NCBI GenBank assembly: GCA_934317205.1
Contig: CAKREL010000055.1
Coordinates: 1-15,933 of the forward strand
DNA: 15,933 bases
Direction of reading: 5' to 3'
Source: an uncultured Eubacterium sp.
GTDB taxonomy: Bacteria > Bacillota > Clostridia > Lachnospirales > Lachnospiraceae
A program made the position numbers and the translations under genes. How positions within the stretch are numbered: position 1 is the first letter of the stretch; the number at the start of each line of letters is the position of its first letter. Of the stretch, positions 7,011 to 14,511 are shown one piece after another. The notes under the pieces were generated by a model, which was given only the letters and a program-made list of their open reading frames with translations, was not told the DNA's origin and searched no databases.

Positions 7011-8600
7011 TTGGCTGATTTACACAAAGAAATAGAAAAAAGAAGGACATTCGCGATTATTTCCCATCCGGATGCCGGAAAAACAACACTGACAGAAAAA
7101 TTTCTGTTATACGGAGGTGCGATCAACCTTGCAGGTTCTGTAAAAGGAAAGGCAACTGCACGTCATGCAGTTTCCGACTGGATGGAAATTGAGAAACAGA
7201 GAGGTATTTCTGTTACTTCATCTGTATTGCAGTTTGAGTATGACGGATTTTGCATTAATATTTTGGATACACCGGGACATCAGGACTTTTCCGAGGATAC
7301 TTACCGTACACTGATGGCAGCTGATTCTGCTGTTATGGTCATCGATGGTTCTAAAGGTGTAGAGGCACAGACACGTAAGCTGTTTAAAGTATGTGTCATG
7401 CGCCATATTCCAATTTTTACATTCATCAATAAGATGGATAGAGATTCAAATGATCCATTTGATTTGTTAGATGAGATTGAGAAAGAACTTGGAATCGCGA
7501 CCTGTCCGATCAACTGGCCGATCGGATCCGGTAAAAATTTCAAGGGTGTGTATGACCGCAATACGAAAAAGGTTATGACATTCTCAGATACTTTAAAAGG
7601 AACCAAAGAGGGTGAAGAAAAAGAGTTTGATCTGGATGCTGAAGAATTGATGGCAGAAATCGGGGAAGACTATAAAGAGCAGTTAGAGGAAGAAATCGAG
7701 CTGTTGGATGGAGCCAGTGCAGAATTTGACATGGATCTGGTATCAAAAGGACAGTTGTCGCCGGTATTTTTCGGATCTGCGCTGACAAATTTTGGTGTGG
7801 AGACATTTTTGCAGCATTTCCTGCAGATGACATCTTATCCGTTGCCACGAATGTCAGATAAAGGAGAAATCAACCCATTCTCTGAGGATTTTAGTGCGTT
7901 TGTATTTAAGATTCAGGCAAATATGAATAAAGCGCATCGTGACAGAATTGCATTTATGCGTATCTGTTCCGGACAGTTTAAAGCTGGTATGGAAGTGTTC
8001 CATGTACAGGGCAATAAGCAGTTGAAACTTTCCCAGCCACAGCAGTTGATGGCACAGGAACGTAAGATTGTGGAAGAAGCGTATGCCGGCGATATTATAG
8101 GTGTCTTTGATCCGGGTATTTTCTCGATCGGAGATACGCTGACCACTGCAAAAGATAAATTTGCTTTTGAAGGAATTCCTACCTTCGCACCGGAGCATTT
8201 TGCCAGAGTGCGTCAGCTGGATACTATGAAGCGTAAGCAGTTTGTCAAAGGTATCTCACAGATTGCGCAGGAAGGTGCGATCCAGATTTTTCAGGAGTAC
8301 AATACCGGTATGGAGGAGATTATTGTCGGCGTTGTAGGCGTCCTGCAGTTTGATGTATTGAAATTCCGTCTGGAAAATGAATACAATGTAGAGATCCGTC
8401 TGGAGAATCTGCCATATGAGCACATTCGCTGGATTGAAAATAAAGACATTGACCTGGATCATTTAAGTGGTACTTCTGATATGAAGAAAATCAAGGATCT
8501 GAAAGGTAATCCACTGTTACTCTTTGTCAATGCATGGAGCGTTGGCATGACACTGGATCGTAATGAAGGTCTGGTTCTGTCTGAATTTGGAACAAATTAA
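7011..8600 (+). CDS. prfC: Peptide chain release factor 3 (RF3)
   Basis: A 529-residue translational GTPase, full length for RF3, which releases RF1/RF2 from the ribosome after peptide hydrolysis. G1 is HPDAGKTT (19-26), the switch region has RGIS (64-67), G3 is DTPGH (86-90) and G4 is NKMD (140-143). EF-G-like domains II and III follow. The RF3-specific opening RRTFAIISHPDAGKTTLTEK, with no EF-G domain IV, separates it from EF-G and from tetracycline-resistance proteins. The start is TTG at 7011, with GGAGGG at 6999-7004 and a 6-base spacer; MADLHKEIEKRRTF is the expected N-terminus. It has its own strong promoter and may be co-transcribed with the thioredoxin gene 109 bases downstream. Confidence 0.95.
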   Translation: MADLHKEIEKRRTFAIISHPDAGKTTLTEKFLLYGGAINLAGSVKGKATARHAVSDWMEIEKQRGISVTSSVLQFEYDGFCINILDTPGHQDFSEDTYRTLMAADSAVMVIDGSKGVEAQTRKLFKVCVMRHIPIFTFINKMDRDSNDPFDLLDEIEKELGIATCPINWPIGSGKNFKGVYDRNTKKVMTFSDTLKGTKEGEEKEFDLDAEELMAEIGEDYKEQLEEEIELLDGASAEFDMDLVSKGQLSPVFFGSALTNFGVETFLQHFLQMTSYPLPRMSDKGEINPFSEDFSAFVFKIQANMNKAHRDRIAFMRICSGQFKAGMEVFHVQGNKQLKLSQPQQLMAQERKIVEEAYAGDIIGVFDPGIFSIGDTLTTAKDKFAFEGIPTFAPEHFARVRQLDTMKRKQFVKGISQIAQEGAIQIFQEYNTGMEEIIVGVVGVLQFDVLKFRLENEYNVEIRLENLPYEHIRWIENKDIDLDHLSGTSDMKKIKDLKGNPLLLFVNAWSVGMTLDRNEGLVLSEFGTN

Positions 8601-8709
8601 CATTGCTTTCGGAAATGTACAGATAAAAACGTTGGCAGCCGGAAGTGGCTTTGCAGTAATGCTATGATTTGTATATAGAAATACTGCTTTATGTACGGAG
8701 GAAAATAAA

Positions 8710-9021
8710 ATGGAAATCCTGGAAGTTACAGTTGAAAATTTTGACGAGAAAGTGTTAAACAGTGAAAAACCGGTGATGCTTGATTTCTGGGCAACCTGGT
8801 GTGGACCATGCCAGATGCAGGCTCCGATTTTTCATGCATTTGCCGAGAAAAATGCGGATAGTGCAGTGTTTGGAAAAGTAAATGTGGACGAGCAGATGGA
8901 ACTTGCAAGGGAATTTGAAGTAGCAAGTATCCCAACCATCATTGTAATCAAAAATGGTGAGGTTGCTTACCGTGCTGTCGGATTACAAAACGAGGATGAA
9001 CTTCAGAAAGCACTTGCATAG
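8710..9021 (+). CDS. trxA: Thioredoxin
   Basis: A 103-residue single-domain thioredoxin, a cytoplasmic dithiol reductant for ribonucleotide reductase, peroxidases and other disulfide substrates. The active site WCGPC gives Cys31 and Cys34, and the conserved cis-proline is Pro75 in ASIPT. The motif VMLDFWATWCGPC is typical. GGAGG at 8697-8701 is 8 bases before the ATG. No thioredoxin reductase gene is adjacent. A strong terminator follows 16 bases after the stop. I found no convincing dedicated promoter in 8601-8709, so transcription may come from the prfC promoter. Genomes of this group usually carry several thioredoxins, so the A of the symbol is conventional. Confidence 0.93.
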   Translation: MEILEVTVENFDEKVLNSEKPVMLDFWATWCGPCQMQAPIFHAFAEKNADSAVFGKVNVDEQMELAREFEVASIPTIIVIKNGEVAYRAVGLQNEDELQKALA

Positions 9022-9037
9022 ATAATTAAAAAAATTG

Positions 9038-9065
9038 CTGTCCGGCGTAAGGCCGGACAGTTTTT
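9038..9065 (+). terminator. Intrinsic terminator after the thioredoxin gene
   Basis: A perfect 9-bp G+C-rich stem (9038-9046 CTGTCCGGC with 9052-9060 GCCGGACAG) closes a 5-base GTAAG loop, followed by TTTTTATTT. It isolates recA from the upstream unit. Confidence 0.95.
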
Positions 9066-9115
9066 ATTTGTAAGTATTATAAAAAACAATATGGAAAAAT
9101 GCAGCTTTTTTCTAA

Positions 9116-9144
9116 GTGACACTGAACGGTCAGAATGTTATAAT
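9116..9144 (+). promoter_or_regulatory. recA promoter P1 (upstream)
   Basis: GTGACA (9116-9121, one mismatch), a 17-base spacer and a perfect TATAAT (9139-9144). It is upstream of the LexA box, so its transcript would have to pass through the operator. Confidence 0.75.
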
Positions 9145-9149
9145 CGGGA

Positions 9150-9178
9150 TTGACTTTTGAAGGTATTTATAATATGAT
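9150..9178 (+). promoter_or_regulatory. recA promoter P2 (at the LexA box)
   Basis: TTGACT (9150-9155), a 17-base spacer and TATGAT (9173-9178), each one mismatch from consensus. Its predicted start, near 9185, is just before the LexA box, the usual placement for repression of recA in Firmicutes. Confidence 0.82.
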
Positions 9179-9189
9179 AGGAACAGATG

Positions 9190-9203
9190 CGAACAAATGT
9201 TCA
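9190..9203 (+). promoter_or_regulatory. LexA (DinR) SOS box of recA
   Basis: CGAACAAATGTTCA matches the Gram-positive SOS operator CGAACrnryGTTYg at all but the final base, with the palindromic GAAC-N4-GTTC core intact. It lies 11 bases after the P2 -10 and 59 before the recA ATG. By established knowledge, LexA bound here represses recA until RecA filaments trigger LexA self-cleavage. Confidence 0.93.
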
Positions 9204-9261
9204 TGTATTGAGAGATGATAACAGGAATGCAGGCTGTTCAGATAAGGAGAGAAACGAAAGT

Positions 9262-10356
9262 ATGGCAAAAAATGATAAAATGGAAGTTCAAAAAGAAGCA
9301 AAACAAAAAGCACTTGATGAAGCGATTGCACATATCGAGAAGCAGTATGGAAAAGGATCTGTTATGAAACTGGGAGATCCCAGTGTACATATGAATGTGG
9401 AGACCATTCCAACCGGATGCCTGAGTCTTGATATTGCCCTGGGACTTGGCGGTGTACCGCGCGGACGTATTATTGAGGTGTATGGACCGGAATCCAGTGG
9501 TAAGACAACGGTAGCATTACATATGGTAGCCGAGGTGCAGAAACGCGGTGGAATTGCGGGCTTTATCGATGCAGAGCATGCCCTTGATCCGGCATATGCG
9601 AAGAATATCGGTGTGGATATTGATAATCTCTATATTTCTCAGCCGGATAATGGAGAGCAGGCACTTGAGATCACAGAGACAATGGTTCGCTCCGGTGCAG
9701 TGGATATCGTGATCGTGGACTCTGTTGCGGCATTAGTACCGAAAGCAGAGATAGAGGGTGATATGGGTGATTCTCACGTAGGTCTGCAGGCACGTCTGAT
9801 GTCACAGGCTTTGCGAAAACTGACTGCAGTGATCAGTAAATCAAACTGTATCGTTATTTTTATCAATCAGCTGCGTGAGAAAGTTGGAGTTATGTTCGGA
9901 AATCCGGAGGTGACGACCGGCGGACGTGCACTGAAATTCTATTCTTCCATCCGTCTGGATGTACGTCGTGTAGAGGCTTTAAAGCAGGCTGGTGAAATCC
10001 TTGGAAATCATACACGTATCAAAGTTGTTAAGAATAAAATCGCGCCGCCATTCAAAGAAGCAGAGTTTGATATTGTATTTGGACAGGGAATCTCCAGGGA
10101 GGGTGATATCCTTGATCTTGCAGCCAATACAGACGTTGTCAATAAATCCGGTGCATGGTATGCATACAACGGAGAGAAGATCGGTCAGGGACGTGAGAAT
10201 GCCAAGAAATTTCTGAAAGAAAATCCGGAAATCTGTCAGGAGATTGAAGCAAAAGTACGTGCATACTATCATCTGGACGATGATGGAAAAGAAAATGCAG
10301 GAGGAGCTGTTGCAGAAGCTTCTGCGGAAACTGTTGCACAGACTGATGCAGAGTAA
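9262..10356 (+). CDS. recA: Recombinase RecA
   Basis: A 364-residue DNA-strand-exchange ATPase and LexA coprotease. Walker [10 protein letters not shown] is at 75-83, the catalytic Glu is Glu105 in [10 protein letters not shown], Walker [11 protein letters not shown] is at 149-158, and loop L2 lies in about 202-221 ([20 protein letters not shown]). The C-terminal tail after about 340 is an Ala/Glu-rich acidic extension ([14 protein letters not shown]), the part that usually tempers filament formation. The frame is open 25 codons further upstream, but that extension would cover the SOS box and has no ribosome site. The ATG at 9262 follows AAGGAGAG (9244-9251) at a rather long spacing. recX overlaps its stop by one base. 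Confidence 0.97.
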   Translation: MAKNDKMEVQKEAKQKALDEAIAHIEKQYGKGSVMKLGDPSVHMNVETIPTGCLSLDIALGLGGVPRGRIIEVYGPESSGKTTVALHMVAEVQKRGGIAGFIDAEHALDPAYAKNIGVDIDNLYISQPDNGEQALEITETMVRSGAVDIVIVDSVAALVPKAEIEGDMGDSHVGLQARLMSQALRKLTAVISKSNCIVIFINQLREKVGVMFGNPEVTTGGRALKFYSSIRLDVRRVEALKQAGEILGNHTRIKVVKNKIAPPFKEAEFDIVFGQGISREGDILDLAANTDVVNKSGAWYAYNGEKIGQGRENAKKFLKENPEICQEIEAKVRAYYHLDDDGKENAGGAVAEASAETVAQTDAE

Positions 10357-10952
10357 TGCAGATACAGGAGATTATCAGAGGGAAAAAAGGAAAGCTTACC
10401 ATTCGATTGGAGGAAGGGCTTTCCTTTCCTATTTATGAAAAAGAAGCAGCAAAGTATCGGATGACAGAAGGAGGTTTTCTGTCTGATCAGGATTGGAATG
10501 AAATTTGTACAGAGATTCTGGAAAAACGGGCAAAGCGGCGTGCACTATATATTTTGCAGAGAATGGAGCGGACAGAATATCAGTTGCGCAAGAAATTGCA
10601 GGAGAATGGCTATCCGGAGGAAATTGTGCAATGCGCCATTGATTATGTGAAATCCTTTCATTACGTGGATGATTATCGTTATGCCTGCACGTACATTCGA
10701 TATCATCAGTCAGATAAGAGCCGCCTGCAGTTAAAAATGAAACTGTATGAACGCGGTGTTGCATCGGAGTTGATCGAACAGGCGCTGGAAGATGAATATT
10801 CTGCTGCGGAAGAGCAGCTGATCGATCGTCTGCTGGAGAAGAAGCATTATGATGCAGACATTATGGATCAGAAGGAAAAGCAGAAAATATATCAGTATCT
10901 GATGCGTAGAGGCTTCCGTTCAGAGTCCATCCGGCGGCGGATGGAAATCTGA
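10356..10952 (+). CDS. recX: RecX family regulator of RecA
   Basis: A 198-residue, charged, all-helical protein. The family is made of three-helix RecX repeats; here about residues 60-100 (RRALYILQRMERTEYQLRKKL), 105-150 (VDDYRYACTYI, LKMKLYERGV) and 155-197 (YQYLMRRGFRSESIR). RecX binds in the groove of the RecA filament and limits its growth, so linkage to recA matches stoichiometric control during SOS. The ATG overlaps the recA TAA as TAATG, and no Shine-Dalgarno motif lies directly before it, so translation probably depends on ribosomes ending recA. No terminator is obvious after it. Confidence 0.93.
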   Translation: MQIQEIIRGKKGKLTIRLEEGLSFPIYEKEAAKYRMTEGGFLSDQDWNEICTEILEKRAKRRALYILQRMERTEYQLRKKLQENGYPEEIVQCAIDYVKSFHYVDDYRYACTYIRYHQSDKSRLQLKMKLYERGVASELIEQALEDEYSAAEEQLIDRLLEKKHYDADIMDQKEKQKIYQYLMRRGFRSESIRRRMEI

Positions 10953-11037
10953 TAAAACTGATGAAATTTTTTTACAGGTCGCGCATTTATACTGTGGCAA
11001 TTGTATACAGTTGATTGCCTGTGGCCAGATTATTTGC

Positions 11038-11066
11038 TTGACAGAAAGCACAAAAAAGTATAAAAT
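11038..11066 (+). promoter_or_regulatory. Sigma-A promoter of rny
   Basis: A perfect TTGACA (11038-11043), a 17-base spacer and TAAAAT (11061-11066, one mismatch). The leader to the rny start would be about 73 bases. An inverted repeat GGCAAT/ATTGCC (10996-11019, 12-base loop) lies 18 bases upstream of the -35. Confidence 0.82.
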
Positions 11067-11131
11067 TTAATAGTTGTAATTTATGACATAATACCAGATA
11101 TAAATTGTTATATGTACAATGAAAACTAAAT

Positions 11132-11145
11132 AAGGAGGTGCTCCT
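11132..11145 (+). promoter_or_regulatory. Shine-Dalgarno site of rny inside a short hairpin
   Basis: AAGGAGGTG (11132-11140) is an exact anti-16S match. AGGAG (11133-11137) can pair perfectly with CTCCT (11141-11145) around a 3-base GTG loop, ending right at the GTG start codon (11146). If it forms, the hairpin would hide the ribosome site. The pairing is seen; its effect is inference. Confidence 0.65.
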
Positions 11146-12693
11146 GTGGTGCAGATTATCATTGCTGTGGTGATCACTGCTGTAGTTGCAATCTTGATTA
11201 CTTATGTAGCATCTAATGCACATTTTAAGAAAGTCTCTGATGAGAAAATCGGAAGTGCAGAGGATCGTGCAAGAGCAATTATTGATGAAGCTGTGAAATC
11301 TGCTGAGACAAAGAAACGTGAGGCTTTACTCGAAGTTAAGGAAGAATCTATCAAGACAAAGAATGAACTTGACAAAGAGATTAAAGACCGCAGATCTGAG
11401 ATTCAGCGTAATGAGCGTCGTGTAGAGCAGAAAGAAGCTAATCTGGATAGAAAGCTGGAAGCTATCGAGCGACGTGAGCAGAGTTTTGCAGCAAAAGAAG
11501 AAGAGATTAAGCGACAGAAAGCAGAAGTTGCCAAGCTGAATGAAGAACGCATACAGGAACTGGAGCGAATTTCAGGACTCACCTCTGAACAGGCAAAAGA
11601 ATATCTCTTGAAAACAGTTGAAGAAGATGTAAAACTGGACACTGCAAAGTTGATCAAGGAAATGGAGCATCAGGCAAAAGAAGAGGCTGGAAAGAAAGCA
11701 AAAGAATACGTTGTAAACGCGATTCAGAAATGCGCAGCCGATCATGTTGCCGAAACTACAATTTCTGTTGTGCAGCTTCCAAATGATGAGATGAAAGGAC
11801 GTATCATCGGACGTGAGGGACGTAATATCCGTACTCTTGAGACGATGACAGGTGTGGATCTGATCATTGATGATACACCGGAAGCAGTTATTCTGTCCGG
11901 TTTTGATCCAATCCGTCGTGAGGTGGCACGTATCGCTCTTGAAAAACTGATCGTAGATGGACGTATCCATCCGGCCAGAATCGAAGAGATGGTAGAGAAA
12001 GCACAGAAAGAAGTAGAAAATATGATCCGTGAGGAAGGTGAGGCCGCTACACTTGAAGTAGGTGTACATGGCATTCATCCGGAACTGGTACGTCTGCTTG
12101 GACGTATGAAATTCCGTACCAGCTATGGTCAGAATGCATTAAAGCATTCCATCGAAGTAGCACAGTTAAGCGGACTGCTTGCTGCAGAAATCGGTGTGGA
12201 TGTCAGAGTTGCTAAGCGTGCAGGACTCCTGCATGATATTGGTAAATCTGTTGACCACGAGATGGAAGGCTCTCACATCCAGTTAGGTGTTGAACTTTGT
12301 AGAAAGTTCAAGGAGTCTGCTATCATTATCAATGCTGTGGAAGCGCATCATGGTGATGTTGAGCCGGAGAGCTTGATTGCATGTCTGGTGCAGGCAGCTG
12401 ATACGATTTCAGCAGCTAGACCGGGTGCACGTAGAGAGACACTGGAAACATATTCAAACAGATTAAAGAAACTGGAAGATATTACAAACAGTTTCAAGGG
12501 AGTAGACAAATCTTTTGCAGTTCAGGCGGGCAGAGAAGTTCGTATTATGGTTGTACCTGAGCAGATCAGTGATGCAGATATGGTACTTCTGGCCAGAGAT
12601 GTTTCAAAGCAGATTGAAGCTGAGTTGGAATATCCGGGTCAGATCAAGGTAAATGTTATCCGTGAAAGCCGTGTGACAGATTACGCAAAATAA
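11146..12693 (+). CDS. rny: Ribonuclease Y
   Basis: A 515-residue membrane-anchored endoribonuclease that starts mRNA decay and riboswitch turnover in Firmicutes. It has an N-terminal membrane helix (about 2-22), a long Lys/Glu-rich coiled coil (about 30-200), a KH RNA-binding domain with [12 protein letters not shown] at 218-229, and an HD phosphohydrolase domain with the LLHDIGK signature (His363-Asp364) and AHHGD at 400-404. Length and domain order are standard. The start is GTG at 11146; an in-frame GTG follows at 11149, and both fit the strong AAGGAGGTG. It has its own promoter after recX, a neighbourhood common in Clostridia, and ends 45 bases before a strong terminator. Confidence 0.96.
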   Translation: MVQIIIAVVITAVVAILITYVASNAHFKKVSDEKIGSAEDRARAIIDEAVKSAETKKREALLEVKEESIKTKNELDKEIKDRRSEIQRNERRVEQKEANLDRKLEAIERREQSFAAKEEEIKRQKAEVAKLNEERIQELERISGLTSEQAKEYLLKTVEEDVKLDTAKLIKEMEHQAKEEAGKKAKEYVVNAIQKCAADHVAETTISVVQLPNDEMKGRIIGREGRNIRTLETMTGVDLIIDDTPEAVILSGFDPIRREVARIALEKLIVDGRIHPARIEEMVEKAQKEVENMIREEGEAATLEVGVHGIHPELVRLLGRMKFRTSYGQNALKHSIEVAQLSGLLAAEIGVDVRVAKRAGLLHDIGKSVDHEMEGSHIQLGVELCRKFKESAIIINAVEAHHGDVEPESLIACLVQAADTISAARPGARRETLETYSNRLKKLEDITNSFKGVDKSFAVQAGREVRIMVVPEQISDADMVLLARDVSKQIEAELEYPGQIKVNVIRESRVTDYAK

Positions 12694-12738
12694 GTATCAC
12701 AGACCATAATCAACAGTTCGTATGATGAAAATGAAATT

Positions 12739-12780
12739 AAAGACCTGTAAATCTTTGAAAGAAGATTTACAGGTCTTTTT
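12739..12780. terminator. Bidirectional terminator between rny and bioY
   Basis: A perfect 17-bp stem (12739-12755 with 12762-12778) closes a 6-base TGAAAG loop. On the + strand it ends in TTTTT for rny; on the - strand it ends in TTTAATTT, 38 bases after the bioY stop. It therefore likely serves both convergent units. Confidence 0.93.
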
Positions 12781-12816
12781 GCGTCCATATAAAAAGATGT
12801 ATGAGTTAAAAAGTGA

Positions 12817-13383
12817 TTAACGTGCAAGTCCTGCAGCATCTAACTGCTTGCGGATCTGTGGTGCAATCAGCAGTGCAAGGATCATTTTAATAAAATCACC
12901 TGGCAGGAAAGGAATAACACCAGCCATAAGTGCCGCCTGAAAACCCATGTGCGCCTGAATGGCAAGCCATGTAGTTCCAAGTGCATAGCACACAGCAGTT
13001 CCGAGAATCATGCCAAGGAAGCTGAGAGCTTTTTTGTTATGAAAATGATTGATAAAGAAACCTGCTATTAATGCCAACGGGATAAAACCGATCAGATAAC
13101 CACCGGTTGGTCCAAAGAGTTTTCCAGGACCACTGGTAAAGCCGGAAAAAACCGGAATTCCAACCAGACCGATCAGAAGATAAATCAGATAGCTGATGGT
13201 TCCTTTTTTGGTTCCCAGAATGAACAGGGAAAAATAAATCACAAGGTTGGTAAGTGAGATCGGTACCGGACCAATTGGAATGGAAAGTGGTGCCAATACA
13301 CAAGTTACTGCGGTCATAACTGCAATCATGGCAATCTGTTGAATCGTAAATTTTGAAGTTGTTTTCGTTGTTACATTGTTCAT
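12817..13383 (-). CDS. bioY: Biotin transporter substrate-binding subunit BioY
   Basis: A 188-residue membrane protein with about six helices, the size and shape of BioY, the S component that captures biotin for an energy-coupling-factor (ECF) transporter. The family signature GPTGGYLIGF is at 91-100, and PISLTN (41-46) and PGDFIK (161-166) are also typical. The ECF ATPase and T-component genes are not in the window; S components commonly share a module encoded elsewhere. GGAGA at 13391-13395 is 7 bases before the ATG. It starts 30 bases after the bioB stop on the same strand, so the two form an operon under the BirA-type operator at 14456-14487. Confidence 0.94.
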   Translation of the reverse strand: MNNVTTKTTSKFTIQQIAMIAVMTAVTCVLAPLSIPIGPVPISLTNLVIYFSLFILGTKKGTISYLIYLLIGLVGIPVFSGFTSGPGKLFGPTGGYLIGFIPLALIAGFFINHFHNKKALSFLGMILGTAVCYALGTTWLAIQAHMGFQAALMAGVIPFLPGDFIKMILALLIAPQIRKQLDAAGLAR

Positions 13384-13413
13384 AAGTCATTCTCCATTTT
13401 CTATGTATTGATT

Positions 13414-14370
13414 TTATATTTGGAAGCCCATATCAGTAAGCATTTCCTGATCCTGTCTGGTATTATTTCCAACAGTAGTAAGCATGTCACCTGTGATGGT
13501 GGCATTAACGCCTGCTTCAAACAATCGACGACCACCGTCTTTGAAATAACTGCGTCCTGCTGCCATACGGATATATGCATCCGGATTCAGATAACGGAAC
13601 ATGGCAACTGCGCGGATGATCTCATCCTCTGTCAGTGGTGGAAGCTCAGCAAACGGAGTTCCTGAAACTGGGATCAGTGCATTGATCGGGATAGATACAA
13701 TGCCAAGCTCAGATAAAGATACTGCCATATCCAGCCGGTCAGCAAAAGTTTCGCCCATGCCGATAATGCCACCGGAACAGACAGCAAGCCCTGCGTCCTG
13801 TGCCAGTTTGATCTCACGGATTTTGTCATCATACGTATGGGTTGTACATATATTTGGAAAATTGCGGCGGGAGGTTTCGATATTAGCATGATACATGGTA
13901 ACACCGGCATCTTTCAGACGGAAAAATGCTTCCGGTGCCAGTAATCCATGGGACGCACACAGACGCAGCTTACTGTTTTTACGTAATTCCTCATAGGTGT
14001 GGATCAGTTTTTCCAGATCATCGCCTTCTACCGTTCTTCCGGCAGTGACGATGGAGTAAGCATGCACGCCTGCAGCTTCTCTGGCACGGCAGTCTGCAAG
14101 AACTACATCAGTGTCCAGCATGCCATAAGTTTCACAGGAAGTATGGTGAAAGGAAGACTGTGCACAAAATTTACAGTTTTCCGAGCATTTTCCGGCCCGG
14201 CCGTTGATGATCGTGCATAAATCGACAGAATTTCCACATAATGCCTTTCTGATTTCATTTGCTCCGGCAGCCAGTTTTGCAAGATCTGCAGTTTCAAAAA
14301 ACGACAGATCGTCATCACGGGTCAGGCGCCGTCCGTTTATAATTTCTTTCGTAAGTTCAGTGAGATTCAT
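13414..14370 (-). CDS. bioB: Biotin synthase, radical SAM, atypical cluster ligands
   Basis: A 318-residue radical SAM enzyme that inserts sulfur into dethiobiotin to make biotin. The radical SAM cluster motif is CSENCKFC (Cys62, Cys66, Cys69), and CSGGIIGMGET is at 198-208. Compared by eye with E. coli BioB, auxiliary-cluster ligands Cys128, Cys188 and Arg260 have counterparts Cys138, Cys198 and Arg268. The position of Cys97 is Ser106 (codon at 14053-14055), in HAYSIVTAGR. Extra cysteines occur at 45, 52, 79, 94 and 175. This agrees with an anaerobe-type biotin synthase using a different auxiliary Fe-S cluster. ATG follows GGAGAATGAATT. The gene leads the bioB-bioY operon; no bioA, bioD or bioF is present here. 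Confidence 0.94.
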   Translation of the reverse strand: MNLTELTKEIINGRRLTRDDDLSFFETADLAKLAAGANEIRKALCGNSVDLCTIINGRAGKCSENCKFCAQSSFHHTSCETYGMLDTDVVLADCRAREAAGVHAYSIVTAGRTVEGDDLEKLIHTYEELRKNSKLRLCASHGLLAPEAFFRLKDAGVTMYHANIETSRRNFPNICTTHTYDDKIREIKLAQDAGLAVCSGGIIGMGETFADRLDMAVSLSELGIVSIPINALIPVSGTPFAELPPLTEDEIIRAVAMFRYLNPDAYIRMAAGRSYFKDGGRRLFEAGVNATITGDMLTTVGNNTRQDQEMLTDMGFQI

Positions 14371-14433
14371 AATTCATTCTCCATTTCAATTTGATGTACG
14401 CTTCCTACTCTTACGGAGTCGGTTCTGGTGCTA

Positions 14434-14462
14434 AGTATAAGCACAAAAAAGTGAATTGTCAA
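14434..14462 (-). promoter_or_regulatory. Sigma-A promoter of bioB-bioY
   Basis: Reading the - strand: TTGACA (14462-14457), a 17-base spacer and TATACT (14439-14434), 11 of 12 consensus positions. The -35 is embedded in one half-site of the BirA-type operator. The leader of about 55 bases can form a small ACTC/GAGT hairpin (around 14407-14420). Confidence 0.88.
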
Positions 14463-14487
14463 CCTATAAAATAATATTTGGTTAACA
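14456..14487 (-). promoter_or_regulatory. BirA-type biotin operator
   Basis: The + strand reads TTGTCAACC (14456-14464), 15 bases, then GGTTAACA (14480-14487). The inner half-sites are inverted copies with one mismatch, and the layout matches the BirA operator of Firmicutes and Gammaproteobacteria (GTTAACC-N15/16-GGTTAAC or GTAAACC equivalents). Biotinyl-AMP-loaded BirA bound here would cover the -35, repressing biotin synthesis and uptake when biotin is plentiful. Confidence 0.88.
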
Positions 14488-14511
14488 TTAGAAAAGCTAA
14501 TGGAGAAGGAG

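Noticed and set aside
8651..8686. GCAGTA/TACTGC inverted repeat and TTGCAG-17-TATAGA as a thioredoxin promoter
   Set aside because: The -35 and -10 each miss two or three consensus bases, and the repeat has a loop of more than 20 bases. Both are easily chance in A+T-rich DNA.
9187..9261. Upstream in-frame ATG adding 25 residues to recA
   Set aside because: The extension spans the LexA box and starts at about the P2 transcription start. The ATG at 9262 yields the conserved RecA N-terminus.
11572..12078. Long open frames antisense to rny (- strand, up to 168 codons)
   Set aside because: They are shadows of the rny coding frame, with no ribosome sites, Cys/Phe/Ser-rich composition and no recognisable family. 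The same holds for antisense frames over spoIIIAA, spoIIIAH, deoB, prfC and bioB.
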